20,645 nt of DNA, from positions 1-20,645 of the forward strand of contig JBLHKE010000037.1 of assembly GCA_047619485.1 (NCBI GenBank), read 5' to 3'. This DNA comes from JBLHKE01 sp047619485. Lineage in GTDB: Bacteria > Verrucomicrobiota > Verrucomicrobiia > Verrucomicrobiales > DEV007. The notes beneath the pieces were generated by a model. That model ran no database searches. It saw only the letters and a program-made list of their open reading frames with translations, and had not been told where the DNA came from. Shown here piece after piece: positions 6,629 through 14,131 of this stretch; positions within the stretch are counted from its first letter, which is position 1; each line of letters begins with the position of its first letter. A program made the translations under genes and the position numbers.

Positions 6629-7840
6629 CTATTCCGCGACGTCGAGCGCCACGAGTGCGCCGGCCGCGTTACGCACGTAGATGTGGGCGTTGGCGAGCAC
6701 GGGCACATTCCAGTGTTTGCCGGTGCTGACTTGGGCGCGTCTGATTGCGGAGAACCCCTCGGGCGTCGCTTTGGCGATGGCGAGTTCGCCCTTCTCGCCC
6801 AAGATGATCAGGCGATCGCCAGCAGCCGTTAGCCCGCCGATGCCGAAGCCTCCCTGCGACCAGCGGAGTTTGCCGGTTGTGAATTCGATGCAGCGCAGTT
6901 CTCTCGTCTGGCCGGTGTGGGTATTGCCGTGGAAGCCATACAGATGATCGCCGACGAGCACACAATTACTCATGTGGTTGCTCATGTGCTCGCTTGTGTA
7001 AATCTCCTCGAGGCCGTCACCAGTAAAATGAAACAAGCCACAGCCGCGATTGTATCCTGTCGATAGGAAGACCTTGTCGCCGCGCACGATCGGTGTGTTC
7101 GCGTTGGTGCTAAATCGTGTCTTCCATTCCTGGAACGCGAGCGTTTCGCCATCTTTTGCATCGAGGATGGCGAGCCCCTCCGTCTTCACGGTCGCGAGTA
7201 GAGTTTGGCCTTGCCACTCGAATGGCGTCGGTGTTCCGTAAGCTGCTTGGTAGCGTTTGCTTTTCCAGATCAGTTTTCCGTTCTCGAGGTCGAAGGCGAG
7301 TGTCTGAGCTGCTTCGACGATCACTTTGTTCCCAACGATCACGGGTGTGCTCGCAAACCCCCACTCGGCGGGTGCTTCCATGGCTGCCTCTTCCAACAGG
7401 TTGCACTCCCATTTGCGGTCACCACTCGCGGCGTCGGAGCAGATGAGCCGGCCGTCCTTGCTAAGGGTGAAGAGTCTTCCCGCGTGCACGGTCGGCGTCG
7501 CGGCAGGGCCGCCCTCGTGGAGTCTTGGGAGGAGTTTTGCTGCGTAGGACGAGGTCCAGATTTCCTTGCCGCTACGTGCATCGAGGCAGTAGATGGTCTC
7601 CTTGCCGGTCTTCTTGCTGCCATTGTGCCCGATTCCATAGAGCTTGCCGTCGCTCACGGTGACCGATGCGAAGCCGATGCCAATTTCCGCGCGCCATTTG
7701 ATCTCCCCGATCTTCTCCGGATCCCATGCCGTCTCAGTCGAGTGTCCGTGGTGGTTGGCGCCGAGCCACCTCGGCCAGTCGCCTGCCAACGAAACTTGGG
7801 TCGTCAATGTGAGCGCGAGGGCAAGAGTCTTCGTGAACAT
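6629..7840 (-). CDS. Secreted PQQ-like beta-propeller repeat protein
   Basis: The 403-residue product starts with a signal peptide (about 1-19, ending near S-L-A-G), followed by D-W-P-R-W-L-G, typical of a large family of exported Planctomycetes-Verrucomicrobia propellers. Repeated blades of the form x-T-P-x-V-x-x-G-(K/R)-(L/V)-(F/Y/I), alternating with D-x-x-(S/T)-G-K-x-x-W, run to the C-terminus and resemble PQQ-enzyme or BamB repeats. No catalytic PQQ-dehydrogenase features are visible, so the fold, and not PQQ binding, is what is supported. The protein probably acts outside the cytoplasm as a binding or scaffold module. It diverges from the hydrolase gene at 7957 across a 116-base gap that could hold both promoters. 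A paralogue lies at 10077-11366. Confidence 0.85.
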   Translation of the reverse strand: MFTKTLALALTLTTQVSLAGDWPRWLGANHHGHSTETAWDPEKIGEIKWRAEIGIGFASVTVSDGKLYGIGHNGSKKTGKETIYCLDARSGKEIWTSSYAAKLLPRLHEGGPAATPTVHAGRLFTLSKDGRLICSDAASGDRKWECNLLEEAAMEAPAEWGFASTPVIVGNKVIVEAAQTLAFDLENGKLIWKSKRYQAAYGTPTPFEWQGQTLLATVKTEGLAILDAKDGETLAFQEWKTRFSTNANTPIVRGDKVFLSTGYNRGCGLFHFTGDGLEEIYTSEHMSNHMSNCVLVGDHLYGFHGNTHTGQTRELRCIEFTTGKLRWSQGGFGIGGLTAAGDRLIILGEKGELAIAKATPEGFSAIRRAQVSTGKHWNVPVLANAHIYVRNAAGALVALDVAE

Positions 7841-7956
7841 AAGGCCACGACACTACCCTGAAGACGCGACAGGAGAAGCTAAAAGAGATCGTTGCTTGCG
7901 CTGGTTTTCTCGATTTTCGACCTTTCCTTCGCCCTCGCGAGTCAGTAGATACTTGG

Positions 7957-8853
7957 ATGAGTATGCAGAGAATCCCGATCCAGTTCCTCCTCGTTGTCGC
8001 CTTGTCCTTCCTCCAGGTCACCGCTGGTGCGGATGCGGGGATCGATATCGGTTCCATCGAACCTGATCTGGTCGTTCCTGAATTATCGGTCGGCGATCCT
8101 GCTGCGGGACTGCGTGTCACGCAGACTCACCCTGAGTATCTCGAATCCGACGTCTATCACGTGATCTATTTACCGAAAGATTGGGAGGCTGGAAAACGCT
8201 ACCCGGTGATCGTCGAGTATGCTGGCAACGGACCCTACAAGAACAAGTTCGGTGATGTCAGCAGTGGGAAGGTTGAGGGTAGCCGCCTCGGCTATGGGTT
8301 GTCGGGAGGTCGTGATTTCATCTGGATCTGTCTGCCCTATCTAAATGCGGACGCAGATGCGAATGTAAGCCAATGGTGGGGTGACCCGCCCAATCACGAC
8401 CCGGCTGCGACGATTGGGTATTGTAAGAAGGCGGTGCCTTGGATCTGTGAGGCGTATGGGGGCGATCCGGAGCGGGTGCTTCTGTGTGGTTTTTCGCGCG
8501 GGGCGATTGCCTGCAACTACCTAGGCCTTCACGACGATGAAATCGCGAAACTTTGGTGTGCCTTCGTGCCATTCAGCCACTACGACGGCGTGAGGAGTTG
8601 GCCGTATCTGAAGTCGGATCGCGCCTCGGCAGCGGAGCGCTTGGCGCGATTGGCAGGGCGCCCCCAGCTTATCCTGAGCGAAGGCGATGGAGGCGGTGCG
8701 ACGAAGTTGTATCTGGAGGGTGCCGCGATCGATCTCGCTAAGGTCAAGATCATGGGGACGGGGTTTCGCAATCACAGTGATGCTTGGATCCTGCGGCCGA
8801 GCCCGGCTCGTAAGGCCGTCAGGAAATGGTTGCAGGGAGTGATCGCGCGATGA
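7957..8853 (+). CDS. Secreted alpha/beta-hydrolase, substrate unknown
   Basis: This 298-residue protein has a signal peptide (about 1-24, ending V-T-A-G-A). The hydrolase core shows an early strand V-I-Y-L-P-K-D-W followed by Y-P-V-I-V-E-Y, the nucleophile elbow G-F-S-R-G (nucleophile Ser180), and a late histidine in F-R-N-H-S-D (His273), placed as expected for the catalytic base. The acid residue is not certain; Asp in S-E-G-D-G (about residue 244) is a candidate. The layout resembles secreted esterase or peptidase-like members of the superfamily, but no substrate can be named. The start could be Met1 or Met3. The stop overlaps the next start by four bases (ATGA), so it is the first gene of a coupled trio. 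Confidence 0.85.
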   Translation: MSMQRIPIQFLLVVALSFLQVTAGADAGIDIGSIEPDLVVPELSVGDPAAGLRVTQTHPEYLESDVYHVIYLPKDWEAGKRYPVIVEYAGNGPYKNKFGDVSSGKVEGSRLGYGLSGGRDFIWICLPYLNADADANVSQWWGDPPNHDPAATIGYCKKAVPWICEAYGGDPERVLLCGFSRGAIACNYLGLHDDEIAKLWCAFVPFSHYDGVRSWPYLKSDRASAAERLARLAGRPQLILSEGDGGGATKLYLEGAAIDLAKVKIMGTGFRNHSDAWILRPSPARKAVRKWLQGVIAR

Positions 8854-9125
8854 GGCAGCGGACGAGACTGTTAGTGATGCTGGTCGTTTTCACCCTGGCC
8901 GGGTTGGCGATCTGGTTGGTCGTTGTCGAACGGCGAGGCTCGAGTCCGGTTGATATCAACTCGGCAAGTTTTGCTGAACTGGATGCGGTGCCCTACCTGA
9001 CGCCGGAGGCGGCGCGTGGGATTATAGCTGGTCGGCCATTCGAATCTGTGGACGAGTTGCTACACATCTACGGGATTGGGGCGGTCACGCTAGAGAGGAT
9101 CCGAAAATTTGTGGAGATCGATTAG
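8850..9125 (+). CDS. Membrane-anchored helix-hairpin-helix protein (ComEA-like)
   Basis: From the ATG at 8850, which overlaps the hydrolase stop (ATGA), the product is 91 residues. A basic start (M-R-Q-R-T-R) is followed by one hydrophobic helix (about 7-25), then a ComEA-type helix-hairpin-helix unit: V-D-I-N-S-A-S near 33-39, A-A-R-G-I-I and G-R-P-F-E-S-V-D-E-L-L, then I-Y-G-I-G-A-V-T-L. Such modules bind DNA non-specifically, as in ComEA during DNA uptake, but short relatives occur in many exported proteins without any proven role in competence. No other competence gene is in the window. An upstream in-frame GTG at 8826 gives a longer version, but the coupled ATG puts the charged residues directly before the helix, so I prefer it. 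Confidence 0.8.
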   Translation: MRQRTRLLVMLVVFTLAGLAIWLVVVERRGSSPVDINSASFAELDAVPYLTPEAARGIIAGRPFESVDELLHIYGIGAVTLERIRKFVEID

Positions 9126-9126
9126 T

Positions 9127-10074
9127 GTGAGTTCCCTTAACTCAGAGACTGTCGAGCTGCCCGAGTGGTGGTTGCTAGCAGAGAAAGAATTTCCCCAGCC
9201 AGATTGGGAGCGGCTGTATGGATGGGTGGAGATCTCGTTCGATCCAGAGGCTCGTGATGCCGAATTCATGGGGATCGCGCGAAGGTGGGTGGCGGGAATC
9301 TGCGAGCAGTTGGGGGATGGCTATCGTGTCCGGGAGTCGGAACACTTCATGCTCGTCTCGCTGGTACCCGAGGAGAAGCAGACGGAGTTGCTTGTCTTTC
9401 TCGAGCAGTGCTATGTGCAGATTTGCGCGGCTCTACCTTGCCTGGTCGAGGAACAGCCGGAGGGGAAATGTCCGGTGCTGGTGATTGCTGATCACTCCCG
9501 GTTCTACGATTACCTCGATGATTTTGTCGGGGATGGGAGTGACGAATACGCGGCGGTCGGTGGTGTGTTTCTGAACCGTGGCTGGGGGCACTTTGCGGTA
9601 CCGAGTTCAGACCTCAGGCAATACCGAAACGTGTTTAGTCATGAGTTGTGCCATGCGCTGCTCTCGCCACTCCGCCTGCCCGTCTGGCTGGACGAGGCAA
9701 TCACGATGACGGTCGAGGATAGCGTGACCAAGACCAATCCCTACATCCTAGATCGTGAAATCATCGAGAAGCATCAGGAATACTGGGACGAAGAGCGGAT
9801 CCAGGGATTCTGGACTGGTGAGTCGTTCTGTTACACCGATGATGGCCAAGGTCTAAGTTACCACCTCGCGCAGTTTGTCCTAAACGCGCTCTACCAAGGC
9901 GGGAGCACTCCGCCCGGACTGATCAACGACTTCATTCTAGCCGCGGGTGCGTCCAACGATGCTGGCTTCCAAGCCGCGCAGGATGTGCTCGGTTTTGATA
10001 TCGGCGAATTGTTAGACCGCTTGTTGGGGTCTGGAAATTGGTTCCCGATGCTGGTCCCAACGGTCGGTGATTGA
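9127..10074 (+). CDS. HExxH metallopeptidase-like protein (gluzincin type, peptidase-MA-like)
   Basis: From the GTG at 9127, one base after the previous stop, the product is 315 residues. It contains H-E-L-C-H (172-176) followed by P-V-W-L-D-E-A, where Glu190 sits 14 residues after the second His, the spacing of a gluzincin zinc site as in peptidase-MA-like domains. The first 120 residues contain no other motif I recognise, and the C-terminal part is acidic and helical. No signal peptide or TM helix is visible, so it should be cytoplasmic unless exported in a non-classical way. The target is unknown. An in-frame TTG at 9109 would overlap the HhH gene and is less likely. Its stop lies two bases from the end of the convergent propeller gene. 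Confidence 0.8.
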   Translation: MSSLNSETVELPEWWLLAEKEFPQPDWERLYGWVEISFDPEARDAEFMGIARRWVAGICEQLGDGYRVRESEHFMLVSLVPEEKQTELLVFLEQCYVQICAALPCLVEEQPEGKCPVLVIADHSRFYDYLDDFVGDGSDEYAAVGGVFLNRGWGHFAVPSSDLRQYRNVFSHELCHALLSPLRLPVWLDEAITMTVEDSVTKTNPYILDREIIEKHQEYWDEERIQGFWTGESFCYTDDGQGLSYHLAQFVLNALYQGGSTPPGLINDFILAAGASNDAGFQAAQDVLGFDIGELLDRLLGSGNWFPMLVPTVGD

Positions 10075-10076
10075 CC

Positions 10077-11366
10077 TCACTCCCCGATGCAATACAGCGC
10101 CTTATCGCTGCGCAGGAACAGTTGGCCATCACTGATCGCAGGCGTGCCGTTGAACTGGCTGTCGTCGCTTTCGATCTTGTTGTGGGCGATCTTCTTGAAC
10201 TCGGGATTGGCTTCGAAAATGACCGTCCCACCCCAGCGGCTGACGCAGATGACGTTCCCATCTGCGGCGACGGCTGCGGCGTAAAATGGCTTGCCGCGTG
10301 ATCCTTTGCCGCGCGCGTCGAGGCGTTCTTTGAAGACGATGTCGCCGGACTCTGCCTCGGCGCAACAGGCGTAACCGGTGTCGCTCGCCCAGTAGAGGTG
10401 CCCATCGATGAGCACCGGTGTCGGGACGTAGGAGGCGTCTTTCTCATCCCAGAGCGTGCGGTCGGCCGGGACTTCGCCCTTGGCACCGTCGATGCGTACG
10501 GCGGTGCGTGCGGTGCGCGGGTAGCCACCGAAGACATAGACCGTTTTCTCGTCGACGACTGGGCTCGGTGAGACGTTGCCAGTGATTTCGGTTTCGGCGA
10601 ACCAGCGGAGTTTTCCATTCTTCGGGTTGAGCCCCCAGATTTCGCCGGGGACGGGGAGGACGATGTCGATGCGACCTTCTTTGTTCTTCATCACCACCGG
10701 TGTGCCGTAGGCCATCTCGAGCGCGTCGCCTTCGGCCTTCCACTTTTCTTCGCCGTCGTTCAAATCGAGCCCGTAGACGGTGAGGTCTTCCTCGGCTGCA
10801 CTGACGACGAGCGTGTCATCGACCACGATCGGACTTGCTGCGGAACCCCATTGGCGGTTGGTCGAGTTGGTGCCGAGACTCTTGTTCCACAATTCTTTCC
10901 CGTCGAGGTCGTAGGCATAGAGTCCGCTCTTGCCGAAGAAGGCGTAGATTTTACCCTTGTGGATCACCGGTGTGTTTGATGCGTAACCGTGTTCGCGTAG
11001 GAATCCGCCGTAGGGATCTTCTTTTACCTGGTTGGCGATCTTCTTTTCCCAGAGTTGTTTGCCGGTCTTGCGGTCGACGCAGATCAGGTGGCGCACTAGT
11101 TTGCCCGTGTCGGTCGCCTCCTCGCTGACGCCACTGAAGCAGGTGATGAACACTTTGCCATCGGCGACCACCGCGCTGGAACTGCCCATGCCGGGGAGAT
11201 CTAACTTCCACTTTACGTTTTTGTCTGCCGACCACTCGAGTGGGACTTTTTCAGAACTGACTCCCTGGCCGTTGTCGCCACGGAAGCGCGTCCAATCTTT
11301 TGCCGAAGCGGAAAGGTTCAGGCTAGTGATCGCGATGAGGGTCAGTTTCAGGATGCGGGAATTCAT
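10077..11366 (-). CDS. Secreted PQQ-like beta-propeller repeat protein (paralogue of 6629-7840)
   Basis: The 429-residue protein has a signal peptide (about 1-22, ending S-A-S-A-K) and then D-W-T-R-F-R-G, the same N-terminal motif as its paralogue. Blades carry V-V-x-x-G-K-V-F, T-P-V-I-H-K-G-K-I-Y and D-R-K-T-G-K-Q-L-W type repeats through to the C-terminal L-Y-C-I-G-E. It is an exported PQQ-like or BamB-like propeller of unknown partner; no catalytic PQQ-enzyme signature is present. It converges on the metallopeptidase gene with only two bases between stops, and its promoter must lie in the 395-base gap upstream of 11366. Confidence 0.85.
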   Translation of the reverse strand: MNSRILKLTLIAITSLNLSASAKDWTRFRGDNGQGVSSEKVPLEWSADKNVKWKLDLPGMGSSSAVVADGKVFITCFSGVSEEATDTGKLVRHLICVDRKTGKQLWEKKIANQVKEDPYGGFLREHGYASNTPVIHKGKIYAFFGKSGLYAYDLDGKELWNKSLGTNSTNRQWGSAASPIVVDDTLVVSAAEEDLTVYGLDLNDGEEKWKAEGDALEMAYGTPVVMKNKEGRIDIVLPVPGEIWGLNPKNGKLRWFAETEITGNVSPSPVVDEKTVYVFGGYPRTARTAVRIDGAKGEVPADRTLWDEKDASYVPTPVLIDGHLYWASDTGYACCAEAESGDIVFKERLDARGKGSRGKPFYAAAVAADGNVICVSRWGGTVIFEANPEFKKIAHNKIESDDSQFNGTPAISDGQLFLRSDKALYCIGE

Positions 11367-11761
11367 GCTTCTATTTAACCACGAGGATCGGTGCTCGGAC
11401 TAGTTACAGAATTGAAATTTAACCTGCCTGTGTATGTGCGAAATAGTTCTGAGATGGCATCCGGAATGCATGACGCATACTGGGCATGTCGCTACCAGCT
11501 GCTGGAGTGATCCGTTCTCCGATGAAGATCAGCTCCTAGATGTTGAACAAACCTGATGGCCGGAAGGTGGCTAGGCAAATAGCACTGGTTCAAGCGGATA
11601 CACAGGGAATGCAGAAGGCGTTGAGAGATGCCGCAACCATCCACGGAGTGCAAATCCATGCTACAGCGCAGAGCGCCCAAAAAGTAGAACGTAGTTGCAC
11701 TCAGTGGCTGCAGTGGCACCTCACTTCACCGTCTTGCTCCCGGAGATGGATCTAGGCCAGC
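11367..11761. other. 395-base stretch without a convincing gene
   Basis: This gap lies upstream of the propeller gene and downstream of the oxidoreductase gene. It holds a 71-codon plus frame (11540-11755) and an overlapping 75-codon minus frame (11492-11719). Neither has the strong GC third-position preference, signal peptide or motif of the neighbouring genes, and the plus frame is preceded directly by an in-frame stop. The part nearest 11366 should carry the propeller promoter, but I cannot pick convincing -35 and -10 boxes. A degraded gene, a small RNA or plain spacer are all possible. Confidence 0.5.
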
Positions 11762-13237
11762 TTACACCGGATCGGGGATTGTGAATTCCTTGCGGTAGCT
11801 GCCACGGGCGATGGTGTTTGCCTTCTCTACATTCTCTCCCTTGCCGGTAAAGCGTTCGGTCTTCGGGTCCATGGTCATCGCGGAGCCGAGTTTGAGTCCT
11901 TTGTTGATGTCGACCCCGTTGGCGTCGAGGTGCGCGGCGAAGCGGTTGTAGGCTTCGAGTTTCATCTTGTCGCCGGCGACCGCCGCTTTGACTTCCTCTG
12001 CTTTCGCATCCTCGCCGACCATGTAGGAGATGTTCGCCATGTGCGCGAGGCCGGCGGAGATGTGGCCAGTGTGGCCGGAGAGCTCGTTCTCGTGCTTGCC
12101 GTCCTTCAACCCTTCGCGGATCGCGGCGATCCAGTTCTCGAGGTGGCCGCGGCCGTTGGTGACACCGAATTTCTTCATCGATTTGCCATCCTTGTCGTAG
12201 GCCTTCGACTCGCTGATGTAACCGCCTTCGAACTCGATGACGTTGCCGACGCGAGCGCCTTTGTAGTTTGGCATGCCCTTGCCCCAGTCCATTCCGGCGT
12301 TGGGCAATCCGCGCACCTCGAAGATCAGCGGCACCTCGTAGTCGAAGTAGGCGACCTGGGTGTTGGCGGAATCGCCGTCGTCGTCGTAGCCGAAACGCCC
12401 GCCGAAGCTGAGCACGGTCGGTGCCAGCGCCTCCTCGCCGAGTGCCCAGCGGGCGACGTCCATCTGGTGTGGTCCCTGGTTGCCGATGTCGCCGTTTCCA
12501 TAAGGCCACTGCCAGTGCCAGTCGTAGTGGAACCTCTGGCGCATGATCGGTAGGATCTCGCGCGGGCCGGACCACAGGTTGTAGTCGACTTCCTGTGGTG
12601 GCTTCTGTGGTCCGTCGACTTTGCCGATGCTCTTGCGCGGCTTGTAGCAGAAGCCGCGTGAGACTAACATTTTTCCAAGCGGCTCGTCCTTGATCCACTC
12701 CATGATCTCGCGCCAGCCGGTGTCCGAGCGTCGCTGCATGCCGTGTTGGAAGACAACGCCCTTCTCCTTGCCGTATTTCTCGGCGGCTTCGACCTGCTTG
12801 CGCCCCTCCCAGATGTTGTGCGAGATCGGTTTCTCGACGTAGACGTGCTTGCCCTGGCGCGCCGCCTCGATCGAGATGATGGCGTGCAGGTGGTTCGGCG
12901 TTGCGATCATAACGCCGTCGATGTCGGGATCAGCGCAGAGTTTGCGGTAGTCCTCGTAGGTCTTGCACTCGGCACCCTGCTTGTCCTTGACGCGTTTTGC
13001 GTTGCTCTCGTTGCGTTTGTAATCTGCATCACAGAGTCCGGCAACGCGCACACCCTTCTGCCCGAGTAGGCCACTCACGTGTCCGCCACCTCGTCCGCCG
13101 ACCCCGATGACGGCGATTCGTAAATCCTCGTTGGCACCGCGTGGGACGGCACTTGCGGGCAGGCTGCAAAAGGTGCTGGCTCCGGCAGCGCCGTAGAGAG
13201 ATTTCTTCAAGAATTTTCTGCGGGTGGTTTGGCTCAT
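11762..13237 (-). CDS. Tat-exported Gfo/Idh/MocA-family oxidoreductase
   Basis: The 491-residue product begins with a twin-arginine signal (T-T-R-R-K-F-L, residues 4-10) and a hydrophobic stretch ending near A-S-A-V. The Rossmann nucleotide site follows: I-G-V-G-G-R-G (44-50). The family motif E-K-P is at 135-137 and a G-D-I-G-N-Q-G-P-H-Q-M-D block at 249-260 supplies likely active-site Asp250 and His257. Family members oxidise or reduce sugars, inositols and related polyols with NAD(P). Export through Tat is consistent with a cofactor loaded in the cytoplasm, as in glucose-fructose oxidoreductase. Sugar C3 oxidation is one possible role given the DUF1080 domain encoded nearby, but the substrate is not shown. 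It diverges from the gene at 13337 with a 99-base gap. Confidence 0.92.
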   Translation of the reverse strand: MSQTTRRKFLKKSLYGAAGASTFCSLPASAVPRGANEDLRIAVIGVGGRGGGHVSGLLGQKGVRVAGLCDADYKRNESNAKRVKDKQGAECKTYEDYRKLCADPDIDGVMIATPNHLHAIISIEAARQGKHVYVEKPISHNIWEGRKQVEAAEKYGKEKGVVFQHGMQRRSDTGWREIMEWIKDEPLGKMLVSRGFCYKPRKSIGKVDGPQKPPQEVDYNLWSGPREILPIMRQRFHYDWHWQWPYGNGDIGNQGPHQMDVARWALGEEALAPTVLSFGGRFGYDDDGDSANTQVAYFDYEVPLIFEVRGLPNAGMDWGKGMPNYKGARVGNVIEFEGGYISESKAYDKDGKSMKKFGVTNGRGHLENWIAAIREGLKDGKHENELSGHTGHISAGLAHMANISYMVGEDAKAEEVKAAVAGDKMKLEAYNRFAAHLDANGVDINKGLKLGSAMTMDPKTERFTGKGENVEKANTIARGSYRKEFTIPDPV

Positions 13238-13336
13238 GTCTGAGATGTTGCGAGTCTACGGCGTGCTTGGCAACTGCAAATCTGAGCGAAATCTGAGGTG
13301 CTTGCTTCCGGCTTCCCATCTTGCAACAGTCGAATC

Positions 13337-14080
13337 ATGTGGCGACCCCGACTCTTTTTCGTTCTGTTGATCTGTGGTGTCCTCGAGCTGTCTGCTGCGC
13401 TGGACGATCCGGAGACGGCGCGATTTGAGCGCTATTCTGGTCGTGAGCTGACTCGGTTGCTGACAGATGACTCTCAGCGTAGGCGAGCATTCTACGAGCT
13501 ATGCCGTCGTGAGAAACCACGCAAGGTGCAAGCTTTCGAGAAGTTCCGGGATGAGTATGGCCGCTCGGAGGTGGTCGTCTGTCCGCAGCCCGGCAGACCG
13601 AATGAGCCGATATTCGTGTTCTTGTATGAGGGGATCGTGATGTGCTTCTCGGTCTGGGCGGGTGATTTGCGTTCGCTCAAGTCACGATTGAGTGAGATCG
13701 CGACCCACCGTGTGGGCGAGTACGAGCATGGCAGGGCGCATAGCTACGGCCCGGAAGTTTTTGTCGAAGGTCGATTTCATCTCGCCCGCCAGATCTTGGC
13801 GATGTGGAGTGAACCGGATGCCGAGACACGAGCGCGGCTACTGGTCGCGTTCATTGCCAATCGATCTTACGAATTTACGGATGGTTCACGGCTTGAGGCG
13901 CTGGTAAGGGTCAAGCAGACGTTGAAGCGGTTGACTGCGGAGCTGAGCGATACAGAGAAGGCGAATGTGGTCGCAATGGCGGAGCGGATGCTGGGGTCTC
14001 CTGCGTCGTCTGTGGGCCGGCTTGATCGGAAGGAGTGCGAAAGGATCGTCGAGTTGCTGCGGGCAGGGCTGGCATCCTGA
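13337..14080 (+). CDS. Secreted protein of unknown function
   Basis: From the ATG at 13337 the product is 247 residues, with a signal peptide (about 1-20, W-R-P-R start, ending near L-S-A-A-L). The mature part is mostly charged and helical, with an F-V-F-L-Y-E-G-I-V segment near 95-103 and an R-x-L-V-A-F-I-A-N-R-S-Y stretch near 175-186. I recognise no family, motif or metal site. The frame is open upstream to 13298, but that start would put a polar leader before the signal peptide. It ends 51 bases before the large fusion gene on the same strand, so the two may be co-transcribed. Confidence 0.75.
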   Translation: MWRPRLFFVLLICGVLELSAALDDPETARFERYSGRELTRLLTDDSQRRRAFYELCRREKPRKVQAFEKFRDEYGRSEVVVCPQPGRPNEPIFVFLYEGIVMCFSVWAGDLRSLKSRLSEIATHRVGEYEHGRAHSYGPEVFVEGRFHLARQILAMWSEPDAETRARLLVAFIANRSYEFTDGSRLEALVRVKQTLKRLTAELSDTEKANVVAMAERMLGSPASSVGRLDRKECERIVELLRAGLAS

Positions 14081-14131
14081 TCGTCATCTAGCGCTTTGCT
14101 TTCCCCGCGGGCTTGGGGCAGGATTTCTCCT

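Noticed and set aside
6629..7840. PQQ-dependent dehydrogenase reading of the propellers
   Set aside because: Both propellers are about 400 residues with blade repeats only and lack dehydrogenase-type active-site features, so only the fold name is justified.
8850..9125. Competence (DNA uptake) assignment of the helix-hairpin-helix protein
   Set aside because: The fold resembles ComEA, but no other competence gene is nearby and such short HhH proteins are widespread.
11540..11755. 71-codon plus frame in the gap before the oxidoreductase gene
   Set aside because: No homology signal, no third-position preference, an in-frame stop directly before the ATG, and a competing frame of equal length on the other strand.
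11721..12698. 325-codon minus-strand frame inside the oxidoreductase gene
   Set aside because: Arg-rich translation typical of a shifted frame in GC-rich coding DNA; the Gfo/Idh/MocA frame is clearly real.
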